Positions 44,327-56,800 of a stretch of DNA of 64,000 bases are shown piece after piece. Made by a program: the position numbers and the translations under genes. The notes below the pieces were generated by a model. The model had not been told where the DNA came from and did no database searches. It worked only from the letters and a program-made list of their open reading frames with translations. The stretch is from contig NZ_LR134376.1 of assembly GCF_900637545.1 (NCBI RefSeq), positions 1,817,001 to 1,881,000 on the forward strand, written 5' to 3'. Every line of letters begins with the position of its first letter. The first letter of the stretch is position 1. This DNA is from Aeromonas encheleia (GTDB taxonomy: Bacteria > Pseudomonadota > Gammaproteobacteria > Enterobacterales > Aeromonadaceae).

Positions 44327-45980
44327 CCAGCCCACTACCTTCCTGCCTTACAGCCGCTGGCCCCAGGATCTGGCCCAGCAGTATCGCGCCAAGGGTTACT
44401 GGCGCGGCGAGCCCCTGACCGCCATGCTGGCCCGCCAGTGCGGGTCGGCGCCGGATGCCCCGGCCATTCTCTGCGGCGAGCGCCGCCTCAGCTACCGCGA
44501 GCTCGATGCGGGCTCGACCCGGCTGGCCGCCAGACTCGCCCATCATGGCTTCAGGGTCGGCGACACCGCCCTGGTGCAGCTGCCCAACGTGGCCGAGTTC
44601 TATCTGGTGTTCTTCGCCCTGCTCAAGGTCGGGATAGCGCCGGTCAATGCGCTGTTCAGCCACAACCGGCTGGAGCTGGCCTCCTATGCCGAACAGATCA
44701 GCCCCAGGCTCTTTATCGGTTCAGTCACCCATCCGCTGTTTGCAAGCGGGGATCGCAGCGGTGAACTGCTGCAAACCATGGGTGCCGAGCTGGTGCTGCT
44801 CGATGGCGACGCCGGGACACGGGGGCTGGCCCACTGGCTAGGCCCACAAGAGCTGGGCCCCGCAGAGGCTCCCGACTCGGCCTATGGCCCCAGCCCGGCG
44901 GACGAGGTGGCCTTCTTCCAGCTCTCCGGCGGCAGCACCGGTACCCCCAAGCTCATTCCCCGCACCCATGACGACTACTACTACAGCGTGCGCCGCAGCA
45001 ACGAGATCTGCGGGCTGGGGCCTCACACCCGTTACCTCTGCGCCCTGCCGGCCCCCCACAACTTCCCCCTGAGCTCCCCCGGCGCCCTCGGCGTGTTCGA
45101 CGCCGGCGGCGCCGTGGTGCTGGCGCCGGATCCCGGCCCCATGAGCTGCTTCCCGCTGATAGCACGCCACGGGGTCAACCTCTGCTCGCTGGTGCCGCCG
45201 GCGGTCTCCCTCTGGTTGCAGGCGGCGGAGGCCGATGCCTCGGTGCGCGCCCAGCTGGGCAGCCTGGCGCTGCTGCAGGTGGGCGGCGCCAAGCTGGCCG
45301 AGGCGGTGGCGAGCCGGATCACCCCGCTGCTCGGTTGCCAGCTGCAACAGGTGTTTGGCATGGCGGAGGGGCTGGTCAACTACACCCGGCTGGATGACCC
45401 GGACGACAAGATCATCCACAGCCAGGGCAGGCCCATGTGCCCGGATGACGAGGTGCGCATCCTGGACGAGGAGGGCAACCCGGTCGCCCCGGGGCAGCCC
45501 GGCGCCCTGCACACCCGCGGCCCTTACACCTTCCGTGGCTACTACCAAAGCCCGGCCCACAACGCCAGGGTGTTCGATGCCGAGGGCTTCTACTGCTCCG
45601 GCGATCTGGTGGTGCAAGACCAGGATGGCTACCTCACCGTGGTGGGGCGGCAGAAGGATCAGATCAACAGAGGCGGCGAGAAGATAGCGGCGGAAGAGGT
45701 GGAAAACCAGCTGCTGCACCACCCGGCCATCACCCAGGCCGCCCTGGTCTCCATGCCGGACAGCGCCATGGGGGAGAAGAGCTGTGCCTTCATCGTCACC
45801 ACAGAGCCCGGCCTCAAGGCGCTGGCCCTGCGCAAGTTCCTGCGCGGGCGCGGCGTCGCCGAATTCAAGTTGCCGGACAGGTTCGAAATCCTCACTGCGC
45901 TGCCCATGACGGCGGTGGGCAAGATTGACAAGCAGGGACTGCGGGCGCGGATCGCCCGGTCGCTCGCGACAACAGACTGA
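44322..45980 (+). CDS. amoE: 2,3-dihydroxybenzoate-AMP ligase
   Basis: AmoE, an EntE homologue, activates 2,3-dihydroxybenzoate as an adenylate and loads it on the aryl carrier domain of AmoB. The 552-aa protein has the acyl-adenylate motif [17 protein letters not shown], the later [22 protein letters not shown] region, and a C-terminal lysine in [11 protein letters not shown]. It follows amoC through a short overlapping ORF. Confidence 0.95.
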   Translation: MTQPTTFLPYSRWPQDLAQQYRAKGYWRGEPLTAMLARQCGSAPDAPAILCGERRLSYRELDAGSTRLAARLAHHGFRVGDTALVQLPNVAEFYLVFFALLKVGIAPVNALFSHNRLELASYAEQISPRLFIGSVTHPLFASGDRSGELLQTMGAELVLLDGDAGTRGLAHWLGPQELGPAEAPDSAYGPSPADEVAFFQLSGGSTGTPKLIPRTHDDYYYSVRRSNEICGLGPHTRYLCALPAPHNFPLSSPGALGVFDAGGAVVLAPDPGPMSCFPLIARHGVNLCSLVPPAVSLWLQAAEADASVRAQLGSLALLQVGGAKLAEAVASRITPLLGCQLQQVFGMAEGLVNYTRLDDPDDKIIHSQGRPMCPDDEVRILDEEGNPVAPGQPGALHTRGPYTFRGYYQSPAHNARVFDAEGFYCSGDLVVQDQDGYLTVVGRQKDQINRGGEKIAAEEVENQLLHHPAITQAALVSMPDSAMGEKSCAFIVTTEPGLKALALRKFLRGRGVAEFKLPDRFEILTALPMTAVGKIDKQGLRARIARSLATTD

Positions 45981-46026
45981 CAGCTCAGGCTATTACCGCT
46001 TAAAACTAAAAAGGAATCATACCGTT

Positions 46027-46935
46027 ATGGCTATCCCAACCCTCAGCGCCTACGCCATGCCCAGCCAATGGAAGGCCAACAAGGTCAGCTGGACCCTGGA
46101 GCCGCGGCGCGCCGCCCTGTTGATCCACGACATGCAGGAGTACTTCACCGCCTTCTATGGCGAGCACAGCCCTCTCATCCGTGATCTCACTGCCCGGCTC
46201 GCCGCGGTGCGCCGACACTGCAAGGCCCTCGGCATCCCGGTTTACTACACGGCCCAGCCCAAGGATCAGGCGCCGGAAGATCGCGCCCTGCTCAACGACA
46301 TGTGGGGACCGGGGCTGAACAAGAGCCCGGAGCTGCAGCAGGTGGTGGCACCGCTGCGCCCCGAGCGGGACGATGTGGTGCTGGTCAAGTGGCGTTACAG
46401 CGCCTTCCAGCGCTCCGAGCTCGAGCAGATGCTCAAAGCCCAGGGCCGGGATCAGCTCATCATCGGCGGCATCTACGGTCACATCGGCTGCATGATGACT
46501 GCCTGCGACGCCTTCATGCGCGACATCCAGCCCTTCTTCCTGGCGGACGGGGTGGCGGACTTTTCCCTGGCCGATCACCAGATGGCGCTGGACTACGTGG
46601 CGACTCGCTGCGGCAAGGTGATCCTCTGCGCCGAGGTGCTGGCCATCGCGGCAGCGCCCAAGTCTGAACAGCAGAACCCGCTGCTGACCTACGACGGGCT
46701 CAAGGCCCGGCTGCTGAGCCATATCGACGAGGACGAGGCCGAGTTCGACCCGGACGAGAACCTCATCGACTATGGCCTCGACTCGGTGCGCATCATGTCC
46801 CTGCTCACCGAATGGCGCGCCGCCGGGGTGGAGCTCGGCTTCGTGGACCTGGCCAAGCTGCCGAGCCTCAACGGCTGGTGGCGACTGATCGAAGCCAAGC
46901 TGGCCGAGCAGAAGACCCGGGAGGTGACCCCATGA
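46027..46935 (+). CDS. amoB: Isochorismatase with aryl carrier protein domain
   Basis: AmoB, an EntB homologue, hydrolyses isochorismate to 2,3-dihydro-2,3-dihydroxybenzoate with its N-terminal domain and carries activated dihydroxybenzoate on its C-terminal carrier domain. The 302-aa protein has the isochorismatase residues in [10 protein letters not shown] and [10 protein letters not shown] and the phosphopantetheine site [10 protein letters not shown] (Ser253). The ATG at 46027 follows AAAAAGGAA; upstream in-frame codons overlap amoE and are not needed. The stop overlaps amoF (ATGA). Confidence 0.95.
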   Translation: MAIPTLSAYAMPSQWKANKVSWTLEPRRAALLIHDMQEYFTAFYGEHSPLIRDLTARLAAVRRHCKALGIPVYYTAQPKDQAPEDRALLNDMWGPGLNKSPELQQVVAPLRPERDDVVLVKWRYSAFQRSELEQMLKAQGRDQLIIGGIYGHIGCMMTACDAFMRDIQPFFLADGVADFSLADHQMALDYVATRCGKVILCAEVLAIAAAPKSEQQNPLLTYDGLKARLLSHIDEDEAEFDPDENLIDYGLDSVRIMSLLTEWRAAGVELGFVDLAKLPSLNGWWRLIEAKLAEQKTREVTP

Positions 46936-49900
46936 GTCGCTTCCCCCTCACCATCCCCCAGCAGGGGCTCTGGTCTGGCCATCTGCTCAACGATGACAAG
47001 GCGATGTTCAACACCGCCGAGTGCATCGCCTTCGATGGCAAGGTCGACGGCGCCGTGCTGGTGGCCGCGCTCACTCAGGCGGTGAGCGAGTGCGAGGCGC
47101 TGCAGGGTCACTTCGACGCTGCCAGCGAGCCGGTCTGTTTCGTCTCCCAGCCGGCGTCCCTTGCCTATCGCGAGCTGACGTTGGCCGAGGGCGACGAGGC
47201 CGCCGCCCGCGCCTGGGCCTGGGCCGATCTGCGCCGCCCGTTCGAGCTGACCGCAGAGTCCCCCTGCCGCTTCGCCCTGCTGCGCGGCCCCGGCCGGGAT
47301 TACCTCTACAGCTGCGTGCACCACATCGCCCTAGACGGCTTTGGCACCACCCTGCTGTTCCAGCGTATAGCCGAACTCTATGGCGAAGGGCTGGCCGGGG
47401 TGGTGCATTCACCGTCCCCGTTCGGCCTGCTCGATGAGGTGCTGGCCGAGGAGCTGACCCGGGATTCGAGCGGCAAGAACGCCGCCGCCCGCGCCTTCTG
47501 GCAGGAGCAGTTGCAGGACTGGCCCGAGGTGCGCTCCTTCAGCGAGTCCCGTGCCCCCATCGCCGCCGAGTTTATCCGCGAGAGCCGCCCCCTGCCGGCG
47601 GCGTTGTGGCAGACCCTGGTGCGCTTCGCCGATGACAACAAGCTGGGCTGGCCCGATCTGCTGCTGGCCGGGCTCTCGGCCCAGTTGTCGCTTGCGAGTG
47701 GTCAGAGCCAGACACTGCTGGGCCTGATGATGATGAACCGCATCGGCTCGGCGTCCCTCACCGTGCCCTGCATGCAGATGAACATCACCCCGCTGGCGCT
47801 GGCACTCGATGAGGAGCTGGATCTGGCGGGGGCCGCCGGCGCCGTGGCCAAGGCCAAGCGCGGGGTGCGCAAGCATCAGCACTATCGCTACGAGCTGCTG
47901 CGCCGCGACCTTGGCCTGGTGGGCGGTGACAAGCGGCTGTTCGGCCCCCTGGTCAACATCATGCCGTTCGACCACGCCCGCCGCTTCGGGCCGCTCAGTG
48001 CCCACATCCTCAACATCAGCGCCGGGCCGGTGGAGGATCTCACCATCGAGATCCAGGTCGGGGCCGACGGTCAGCCCAGGCTGGATCTCGATGCCAACCC
48101 CGGCTGCTACCGGCAGGCCGAGCTGGCGCAGATCGCCGATACCCTGTTCACCCTGCTGGGCCGCTGGCTGGCCGAGCCTTCCCTGACCCTGGGGACCCTC
48201 AAGGCCGACTGGCTGGCGGAGCAGCGGCTGGATGCGCTGATCACGGGCCCGGCCCATGAGGTGATCAATGTGCGCCCGGTGCTGGACGCGCTCTGCCACT
48301 TCGCCGCCCAGACCCCCCACAAGATCGCCCTGGAGCAAGGGGAAGCCAGCTTCAGCTACGAGGCGCTGCTGGCACGCAGCGAGCAGATGGCCTCGGCCCT
48401 GCAGGCCGCAGGCGTGCAGCCAGGGGAGCGGGTCGGCGTCATGCTGGCGCGCAGCCCCCAGGCCATCTTCGCCCAGCTGGCGGTGCTGCTGGCCGGCGCC
48501 GTCTATGTGCCGCTCGACCCCGAGCAGCCCCTGGAGCGTCAGGGCCACATATTGCGGCTGGGGGAGGTGAAGAGCCTGATCACCCAGGCGGAGTATCGCC
48601 ACAAGCTGGCCAGCCTGTTCGAGGGGCGCACCCTGCTGGTGGGGGATCTGGTGAGCGAAAACCGCCTCTGCCAGCCGGCCGCCGGCGGCGCCGTCGCCTA
48701 CCTGATGTTCACCTCGGGCAGCACCGGTCTGCCCAAGGGGGTGGCGGTCAGTCACGGCGCCCTGGATCACTTCGCCGCCGCCGCCCGCTGCCGTTACCAC
48801 CTGGATGCGGGGGCGCGGATGCTGCAATTCGCCCCCTTCAACTTCGACGCCAGCATCGAGGAGGTGTTCGCCACCCTGAGCGCCGGCGCGACCCTGGTGC
48901 TGCGCACCGACGCCCTGCTCGAATCCATCCCCGCCTTCGTGGCCGGGGTGGAGGAGCTGGGGATCACCCACCTCGACCTGCCTACCGCCTTCTGGAACGA
49001 GTGGGTGGTGTCGCTGGGATCGGACCAGGCCCAGATCCCGGCCCGGCTCGCCACCGTCATCATCGGCGGTGAGGCGGTTTATCCGGAGCAGCTCGCCCAG
49101 TGGCAGCGGCAGGGCCGCACTGATGTGCGTCTGTTCAACACCTATGGCCCCACCGAGACCACGGTCGTGGTCACTACTCATGAGCTGCAGGGGGAAGACC
49201 CGAGCCAGGCCCAGCTGCCCATAGGCCTGCCGCTGCCCGGCATGCAGGCGCTGATCCTGGGGGCGGGGGAGCAACCCGCCGAGGAAGGGGAGCTGGTGCT
49301 GCTCGGCCCCCAGCTCGCCAACGGCTATGTCGGCAGCGCGCAGAGCGCGAATGTGGGGAGTGCGCAGAGCAGTTTCGGCACCCTGCGGGTCGGCGCGCAG
49401 GAGAGGCCCGTCTATCGCACCGGCGACAGGGTGCGCTGGGTGGCCGGCCGTCTGGTCTACCTGGGTCGCCGTGACAACGAGTTCAAGATCAGCGGCTATC
49501 GTATCCAGCCCGGTGAGGTGGAGGCCCAGTTGCTGGCCCTGCCCGGGGTGGATGAGGCCTGCGTGCAGGGGGTGAGCATCGGCAGCGTGCGCCGGCTGGT
49601 GGCCTTCGTGGCCGGGGCCGAGCGCGACAGCAGGGTCATCAAGGGGCTGCTCGCCAAAGTGCTGCCCGCCGCCATGATCCCCACCGACTATCGCCACTAC
49701 GATCAGTTGCCCCGCACCGGCTCCAACAAGCTGGATCGCAAGGCACTGCTGGCCCAGTACCAGGCCACCGACGAGGCCCTGGTGCTTGGCAGCGAGACCG
49801 AGAACAGGGTCGGTGCCATCTGGCAGCAGATCCTGGGGCTGGCCACCATGGCGCCAGGGGACAACTTCTTCGAGCTGGGGGGCCAGTCGCTGCAGACCAT

Positions 49901-50045
49901 CCAGATAGTGAACCGGCTCGGCGCCGAGTTCGGGGTGCAGGTCAAGGTCTCCGATGTGTTCGATCACCCGCGCCTCGACGACTTCTGCCGCTTCCTCGAC
50001 GGCAAGCTGACCGAAGACGAAGAGAGCGTGGAGATGGTGTGGTGA
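46932..50045 (+). CDS. amoF: NRPS module C-A-T, probably lysine-activating
   Basis: A 1037-aa single-module synthetase: condensation domain with HHIALDG (130-136), adenylation domain with [13 protein letters not shown] and YGPTETT, and a carrier domain with [12 protein letters not shown] (Ser986). There is no thioesterase at the C-terminus, unlike EntF. Read by eye, the adenylation pocket gives D-A-E-D-I-G-T-V-V, whose two acidic residues fit a basic side chain, consistent with lysine in amonabactin. The start overlaps amoB (ATGA) and the stop overlaps amoA (TGATG). Confidence 0.92.
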   Translation: MSRFPLTIPQQGLWSGHLLNDDKAMFNTAECIAFDGKVDGAVLVAALTQAVSECEALQGHFDAASEPVCFVSQPASLAYRELTLAEGDEAAARAWAWADLRRPFELTAESPCRFALLRGPGRDYLYSCVHHIALDGFGTTLLFQRIAELYGEGLAGVVHSPSPFGLLDEVLAEELTRDSSGKNAAARAFWQEQLQDWPEVRSFSESRAPIAAEFIRESRPLPAALWQTLVRFADDNKLGWPDLLLAGLSAQLSLASGQSQTLLGLMMMNRIGSASLTVPCMQMNITPLALALDEELDLAGAAGAVAKAKRGVRKHQHYRYELLRRDLGLVGGDKRLFGPLVNIMPFDHARRFGPLSAHILNISAGPVEDLTIEIQVGADGQPRLDLDANPGCYRQAELAQIADTLFTLLGRWLAEPSLTLGTLKADWLAEQRLDALITGPAHEVINVRPVLDALCHFAAQTPHKIALEQGEASFSYEALLARSEQMASALQAAGVQPGERVGVMLARSPQAIFAQLAVLLAGAVYVPLDPEQPLERQGHILRLGEVKSLITQAEYRHKLASLFEGRTLLVGDLVSENRLCQPAAGGAVAYLMFTSGSTGLPKGVAVSHGALDHFAAAARCRYHLDAGARMLQFAPFNFDASIEEVFATLSAGATLVLRTDALLESIPAFVAGVEELGITHLDLPTAFWNEWVVSLGSDQAQIPARLATVIIGGEAVYPEQLAQWQRQGRTDVRLFNTYGPTETTVVVTTHELQGEDPSQAQLPIGLPLPGMQALILGAGEQPAEEGELVLLGPQLANGYVGSAQSANVGSAQSSFGTLRVGAQERPVYRTGDRVRWVAGRLVYLGRRDNEFKISGYRIQPGEVEAQLLALPGVDEACVQGVSIGSVRRLVAFVAGAERDSRVIKGLLAKVLPAAMIPTDYRHYDQLPRTGSNKLDRKALLAQYQATDEALVLGSETENRVGAIWQQILGLATMAPGDNFFELGGQSLQTIQIVNRLGAEFGVQVKVSDVFDHPRLDDFCRFLDGKLTEDEESVEMVW

Positions 50046-50827
50046 TGGGGACAAAGATGAAACAGGAGCAGTCCAAAGTGGCCTTTGATTTCAGTGGCAA
50101 GCGGGTCTGGGTGACCGGCGCCGGCCGTGGCATAGGGCGCGAGGTGGCGGAGCAGTTCGTCGCCGCCGGCGCCTCTGTGGTGGGGCTGGATCGCGACTTT
50201 CCTCATGGGACTTACCCCTATGCCATCCGCACGCTCGACATCCGCGACCCGCAGGTGGTCAACGCCTGCTGCGAGCGGCTGCTGGCAGATGGCGGCCTGG
50301 ATGTGCTGGTCAACGGGGCAGGGGTGTTGCGCCTCGGCCCCACCGAAACCCTGAGCGACGCGGACTGGGATGACTGCATGGCGGTCAACGCCAGCGGCGT
50401 CTTCTATCTGCTGCGGGCCCTGGTGCCCCACTTCAAGGCCCAGCGGCGTGGCGCCATCGTCACCATAGGCTCCAATGCGGCCCATGTGCCACGGATGCAG
50501 ATGGCGGCCTACTGCGCCTCCAAGGCGGCGGTGACCAGCCTGACCCAGACGGTGGGGCTGGAGCTGGCGCCCTTCGGCGTGCGGGCCAACCTGGTGTCGC
50601 CGGGCTCGACCGATACCGAAATGCTGCGCGGTATGCTGCCGGATGAGGCCGCGCTGGCCCGCACCATTGCCGGACTGCCGGCCCAGTTCAAGCTCGGCAT
50701 TCCGCTGCGCAAAATCGCTACCCCGAGCGAGATAGCCCACACAGTCCTCTTCCTGGCCTCGGATCTGGCCAGTCACATCACGCTGCAGGATCTGGTCGTC
50801 GACGGCGGCGCCACACTAAGTGCCTGA
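50045..50827 (+). CDS. amoA: 2,3-dihydro-2,3-dihydroxybenzoate dehydrogenase
   Basis: AmoA, an EntA homologue, oxidises the dihydrodiol to 2,3-dihydroxybenzoate with NAD. It is a short-chain dehydrogenase of about 260 aa with TGAGRGIG (cofactor loop), NGAG, a catalytic serine region IGSNAAHV and YCASK (Tyr and Lys). The first ATG overlaps the amoF stop. An internal ATG at 50057, with GGGGA upstream, would give an N-terminus closer to EntA and is an equally good start. Confidence 0.95.
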   Translation: MGTKMKQEQSKVAFDFSGKRVWVTGAGRGIGREVAEQFVAAGASVVGLDRDFPHGTYPYAIRTLDIRDPQVVNACCERLLADGGLDVLVNGAGVLRLGPTETLSDADWDDCMAVNASGVFYLLRALVPHFKAQRRGAIVTIGSNAAHVPRMQMAAYCASKAAVTSLTQTVGLELAPFGVRANLVSPGSTDTEMLRGMLPDEAALARTIAGLPAQFKLGIPLRKIATPSEIAHTVLFLASDLASHITLQDLVVDGGATLSA

Positions 50828-50860
50828 TTGCACACCGCCTAGAAGAGCCAGAGGTAATTT

Positions 50861-53800
50861 ATGAACAATATGATTGCGCTGCTTCGGCAGCTGGAGCACC
50901 AGGGGGTGAAGCTCGCCCTGAACGACAAGGGCCAGCTCATCTCCCAGTCGAGCAAGGAGGCACTGACCCCCGCCATCGGCGCCCTCATCAAGCAGCACAA
51001 AGAGGCGCTGGTGCGCTGCCTGGCCGCCCGCGCCGCCTTCGAGGTGCCGATAGAGGGGCAGGGCGCCCTGCGGGGGCCGCTCTCCTCCTCCCAGAGCGGG
51101 CTCTGGTTTATCGAGCAGTATGAGGAGGCCTCCCACCTCTACAACATGCCGGTCTACTTTCGTGTCAGCGGCGAGCTGGACACGGCCGCGCTGGAGTTTG
51201 CCTTCGATCGGCTGTTCGCCCGCCACCCCAGCATGCGTACCCGCTTCGTCAAGGACGAGGCGGGCCGGGGGGCCCAGGAGATACTACCCCACCAGCCCTT
51301 CAAGCTGCGGATTGAAGATGTGAGCCAGCAGCCGCAAGCCGAGCGCGAGGCTTATGTGGCCGAGCGAGTGCGCGAGGAGATAGGGCGCCCCTTCTCCCTG
51401 GTGCAGGGGGATCTCAGCCGGGTGCACCTCATCCGGTTGGGGGCACGGGAGCATGTGCTGCTGATCACCCAGCACCACATCATCTCCGACGGCTGGTCGG
51501 TCAAGAACATGTTCGCCGATCTGAAACGCGCCTTCCTCGCCCATCAGAACCGCGAGCCGCTGGATCTGGCCGAGCTGCCGCTCACCTATCTCGACTATGC
51601 CCGCTGGTTCAACTCCCCGCGTTTTCTGGATTACCACGCCGAATTCAAGCCGTTCTGGGTGGACCGCCTCGGCGGCAGCCCCGAGGTGCACAGCCTGCCG
51701 CTGGACAAGCCGCGCCCTGCCCATCAGGCCAGCGGCGGCGAGCTGGTGTTCTCCACCATAGACAACGCGCTGTGGGACAGCTTCAAGCGGCTGTGCCAGC
51801 GTCACAACACCTCCAACTTCATCGGTCTGCACGCCCTGTTTGCCCTGCTGATGGTGCGCCAGAGCGGGGAGAAGGAGGTGGTCATCGGCACGCCGCTCGC
51901 CTACCGCGAGCGCCACGAGATTGAGTCCCTGGTGGGCTTCTTCGTCAACACCCTGGTGCTGCGCACCAGGCTCGAGGGCAACCCCAGCTTCGTCGACTAT
52001 TTGCAGCAGTGCCGGGAGGAGGATCTGGCGGCCTTCGATCACCAGCTCTACCGCTTCGAGGCGCTGGCCGAGGCCATAGGGGCGGATCGCACCACCGCCA
52101 TCAACCCCATCTTCCAGATCATGCTGGTCTATCAGGCCAAGGTGGACTTCAACGATCTCATCCCCGGCTGCCAGCTGGTGGAGGAGACCTCCCCCATGCT
52201 GCCCGCCAAGACCGATATCTCGGTCAAGGTGACAGAACTGATGGACTCGGTGCGGGTGGACTGGCTGTTCGCCACCGCCCTGTTCGAGCGTGCCACCATC
52301 GAAGGCTATGCAGACAGGCTGCTGCACCTGATGCGCGCCGTGGTGGCGGCCCCCGACACCGACATCTGGCAACTGCCGCTGGAGGCGGGGATGGACAGGG
52401 CCGCACTGGCCGCCGAGCTCGCCAGCCTGCCGGTGGATTACCAAAGCCGCGACACCCTGCTCTGCCAGTTCGAGCGCCAGGCGGCGGCTAACCCCGCGGC
52501 CCCGGCGGTGAGCGACGGCGAGGGCGCCCTGAGTTATGGCGAGCTGGAGGCCAGGGCCAACCGCCTGGCCCACTGGCTGCTGGCACAAGGGGTGACCCCG
52601 GGCGCCGCCATCGGCATTCAGGCCAAGCGGGATCTCGCCTTCGTCATCGCGCTGCTCGCCAGCTGGAAGGCGGGGGCGGCCTATGTGCCGCTCGATCCTG
52701 CCTATCCCGCCGAGCGACTGGCCCATATCCTGGGTGACGCCAGCATCAAGCTGGTGCTGGGGGGGGAGCAGGATGCCAGGCTCGCCGAGGCGCTGACCGG
52801 CGCCGATGCCGGCTACCACAATCTGCATCGGCTGGTGCTGGAGTCGCTGCCATGCAGCGTCCCCGCCGTCTCGCGGGATGCGGCCATGCTGGCCCAGATC
52901 ATCTACACCTCCGGCAGTACCGGCCTGCCCAAGGGGGTCATGGTGGAGCAGGGCAGCCTGGTCAACCTGATGGCGGATCATGCGGAGCGTATCGAGCTCG
53001 ATCGGAGTGGGGCCATGTTCAACTGCATGTCCCTGTCGTTCGATGCAGGCAACATGACCACCCTGCTGCCGCTCTCTTGCGGCGCGGCCCTGCACTTCGG
53101 TGAACCGGGGGAGGGGGTGATCGCCGCCGCCATGGCGTGCGGCGCCAGCCACATGATCCTGCCCACCGCCTTGCTCGCGAACCTGCTGCCGCCGGCGGAT
53201 CTCGGTTCCCTCAAGGCCATCAGCTTTGGCGGCGAAGCCTGCCCGAGCAGCCTGGTGGAGCGCTGGGGGGAGCGGGTTGCGCTTTACAACATGTACGGCC
53301 CGACCGAGTGCACCGTCACCGCGCTCTGCGCGCGGCTCGTGCCGGGTCAGCCCATCACCATAGGCCAGCCCATCAACAATTTAAAAGCGCTGATCCTGGA
53401 CGAAGGGGGCAACCTCTGCCCCGTGGGGGTGCCGGGCGAGCTCAGCCTGAGTGGTCTGGGTCTTGCTCGTGGCTACCTCAATCTGCCGGAACGCACCGCC
53501 GAGGCTTTCGTCGAGCTGACTCACGACGGTCGTACCCATCGCCTCTACCGCACCGGCGATCGGGCCCTGCTGCGCCGCGACGGCAAGGTTCAATATCTGG
53601 GCCGGCTTGACGAGCAGATCAAGCTGCGGGGCTATCGCATCGAGCCCGGCGAGATAGAGACGCAAGTCGCCGCGCTCTGCCCGGCCATCCGCCAGATCAA
53701 GGTAGTGGTGCAGGAGGGCCGCCTGCTGGCGTACGCCTGCCTGCATGAGGGGGCGAGCGAGCCGGATGGCGAGGCCCTGCTGCAACGGGCCGGCGAGTGC

Positions 53801-56800
53801 CTGCCCGAATACATGGTACCGGCGCGGCTCTGCTGGCTTTCCGAGATGCCGCTCACCCCCAACGGCAAGCTGGACCTGCGCCGCCTGCCCGCCCTCCAAT
53901 GGCAGGAGAGCCAGGGCGAGCCACAGGGCGAGCTGGAGCAAACGGTGCTCGCCATCTGGCAGGGGGTGCTCAAGCAGCCGCTCGGGGTGGAGGATGACTT
54001 CTTCCGCTTAGGAGGGGATTCCATCCTCAGCATCCAGCTCTGCACCCGGCTGCGGGATGCGGGGCTGCACTGCAGCGTCAAGGACGTGTTCGAGGCCAAG
54101 ACGGTGCGCCGCCTCTGCCGCCAGCTTGGCCAGCAACAGGCCACAAGCCACCAGACTGAGCAGGGGATCCTGGAAGGGGAATTCCCGCTGCACCCCATCC
54201 AGCACTGGTTCTTCGAGCAGGGCTTCGCCAAGCCGGGTCACTGGAATCAGGGGGTGATACTGCGCCTGCCCGAGGGGCTGCCGGATCGGCGTCTCGGTGA
54301 CTGGTTGCAGACATTGCTGCTGCACCACGACGCCCTGCGTCTGGCCGTGACACCGGCGGGCCAGCGTTATCTCGGCGAGCCTGTGTTGCCGGCGCTGACC
54401 CGGCTGGATGCCTGGGCGCTCGGCGAGGCCGAGCTGCAGGCGCAGCTGACCCTCTTGCAGGGATCGCTGGATCCCGCCAGCGGCCAGACCCTGGCCTGGG
54501 CCCGGCTGCACAACCTGCCCGTCGAGGGGGAGGCGGAGCCCGTGGAGGGGCTCTTCCTGGCGTTCCATCATCTGGTCATCGATGCCGTCTCCTGGCGCAT
54601 CCTGGCCGAGGATCTCGCTCGGCTGGCGCGAGGTGAATCCTTGCCCGCCAAGGGCAGCAGCTACCGCCAGTGGGGGGAAGGGCTGGCCGCCTATGCCAAA
54701 CGGGAAGAGGATCAGCTTGGCTTCTGGCTGGCCCAGGGGGAGGGCAGCCAGCAAGGCTTGCTGGAGGCGCAGCGCGCCCCGGATGGCCGCGCCGCCGCCA
54801 GCCTGCTGCGGCTGGATGCCGACACCACGGCTCGCCTCATCAATGAGGCGAACCAGGCCCATTTCACCCGGGTGCCGGATCTGCTGCTGGCGGCCCTGAC
54901 CCGCACCCTGAGCGATCTCGGTTACGGGGAAAACCACTGCCTGATGCTGGAAGGGCACGGCCGCGAGGTCATTGACGCTGAGGCCATTGACTCTGAAGCC
55001 AGAGCCCCCAAGCTCGATGTGAGCCGCACCCTGGGCTGGTTCACCAGCACCTATCCCCTGGCCCTGGCCAACAGGAGCGACTGGGGGGATCTGGTGTGCG
55101 ACACCAAGGAGCGGCTGCGGGCCGTGCCGGACAAGGGGGTCGGCTTCAACGCCCTGCGCCTGTACCATCCCCGCGGGCGTGCGTTGCCACAGTCGGCCAT
55201 CGTCTTCAACTACCTGGGGGTCTCCCACAGGGGAACGGCCGCCGCGCCCTGGCAGCCGCTGCCGGTGGCACCGGGCCAGCCCTCGGCACCGGACAACCTG
55301 CCGCGCGAACTCATCAGCCTGCATGGCGGCGTGTTTGATGGTTGCCTCACCCTGCGCCAGATCGGCGCCCTGAACCAGCAGGCCAGCGATGCCCTGATGG
55401 CGGCCCTGGGGGCCAATATCGAGGCGCTGGTCAAGGCCTGTTGCGCAGTCGAGCGACCGCGCCATACCCCGAGCGACTTCCCGGGCCTGCCGCTCTCCCA
55501 GCAAGCGCTGGACAGGGTGCTGGATCCGGCGGAGGGCGAGGTGGAGACACTGCTGCCCATGAGCTCCCTGCAGCAGAGCATGCTCTACCACAGGGCGCTG
55601 GCGCCTCGTGACACGGCTTACCACCTGCAGACCGAGATCGACTACCGCCAGGGGCTGGATGTGGCTGTCTACCAGGCCGCCTGGCAGGGGCAGCTCGCCC
55701 GCTGGCCCGTGCTGCGCGCCGCCTTGCTGGTGGAGGAGGGGGTCGCCCTGCAGCGCATACTGCGCCACGCCGAGCTGCCGTTCCACCACGAGGACCTGTC
55801 CGGCATGGCGGGGGCCGAGGCGGACATCGCGGCCTATCGCCAGCGGGATCTGGCCCATCCCATCCCGCTGGATGCGGCCCCGCTGCTGCGCATCGCCTGC
55901 TTCACATTGGCACCCGATCACCACAGGGTGATCCTGAGCGCCCACCACGCCGTGCTGGACGGCTGGAGCGGTCCTGTGCTGCTGGGCAGCCTGCATCGCC
56001 ACTATCAGCAGTTGATGAACGGCCTGTCGCCGCAGCCAAGTCCGGATCAGGCCTGGCTCGAATTTGGCCGCCATAGCGCGAGTCAAACCGCCGCCAACCA
56101 GGCTTACTGGCAGGGGCGCAGCGACTTGCTGGCTCGGCCCAACGATCTGGCCGCCCTGTTCGGGGTGGCGCTGGAGCCGCACCTCACCCAGCGCTTTACG
56201 CAACATAAGCCGGCGGTCTGCGGCCAGACCCTGGCGCCGGAGATCTCGGCCCGACTGGAGGCCCGTGCCCGCGAGCTCGGTGTGACCACGGGCCTGCTGG
56301 CGCAATACGCCTGGCATCGGCTGCTCGCCCGCCGTTGCGGTGACGCCGTAACCCTGGTGGGCAACGTGACCCCGGGCCGGGACTTCCCCATCGAGGGGAT
56401 CACCCAGAGCGTAGGGCTCTATATCAACAGCCTGCCGCTGGCCCTGGACTGGCGCACCGAGGGGACGCTCGAGCAGCACATAGCGCAGCTGCAGTCGGAC
56501 TCCCTGACCCTGAACCAATATGGCACCCAGTCCCTCGCCGCCCTGACCAAGGGCCGGGGCCGGCTGTTCCAGAGCCTGTTCGTGTTCGAGAACTACCCCA
56601 TGCCGGCGCGGTCCCAGACGCCTGAGCCCCATCAGCTGGTGCCGCACTTTGGTCGCGTCGTGGAGAAGGTGGAGCTGCCGCTCTCGCTGGTGGTGAATGC
56701 CCGCGGCGGTCTGCTCAACCTGCGCCTCGAATACGATGGCGAGTTGATCGCACCCGCCAGCGCCGAGGCGGTGCTGGCCCAGTGGCTCGCCGAGCTTGGC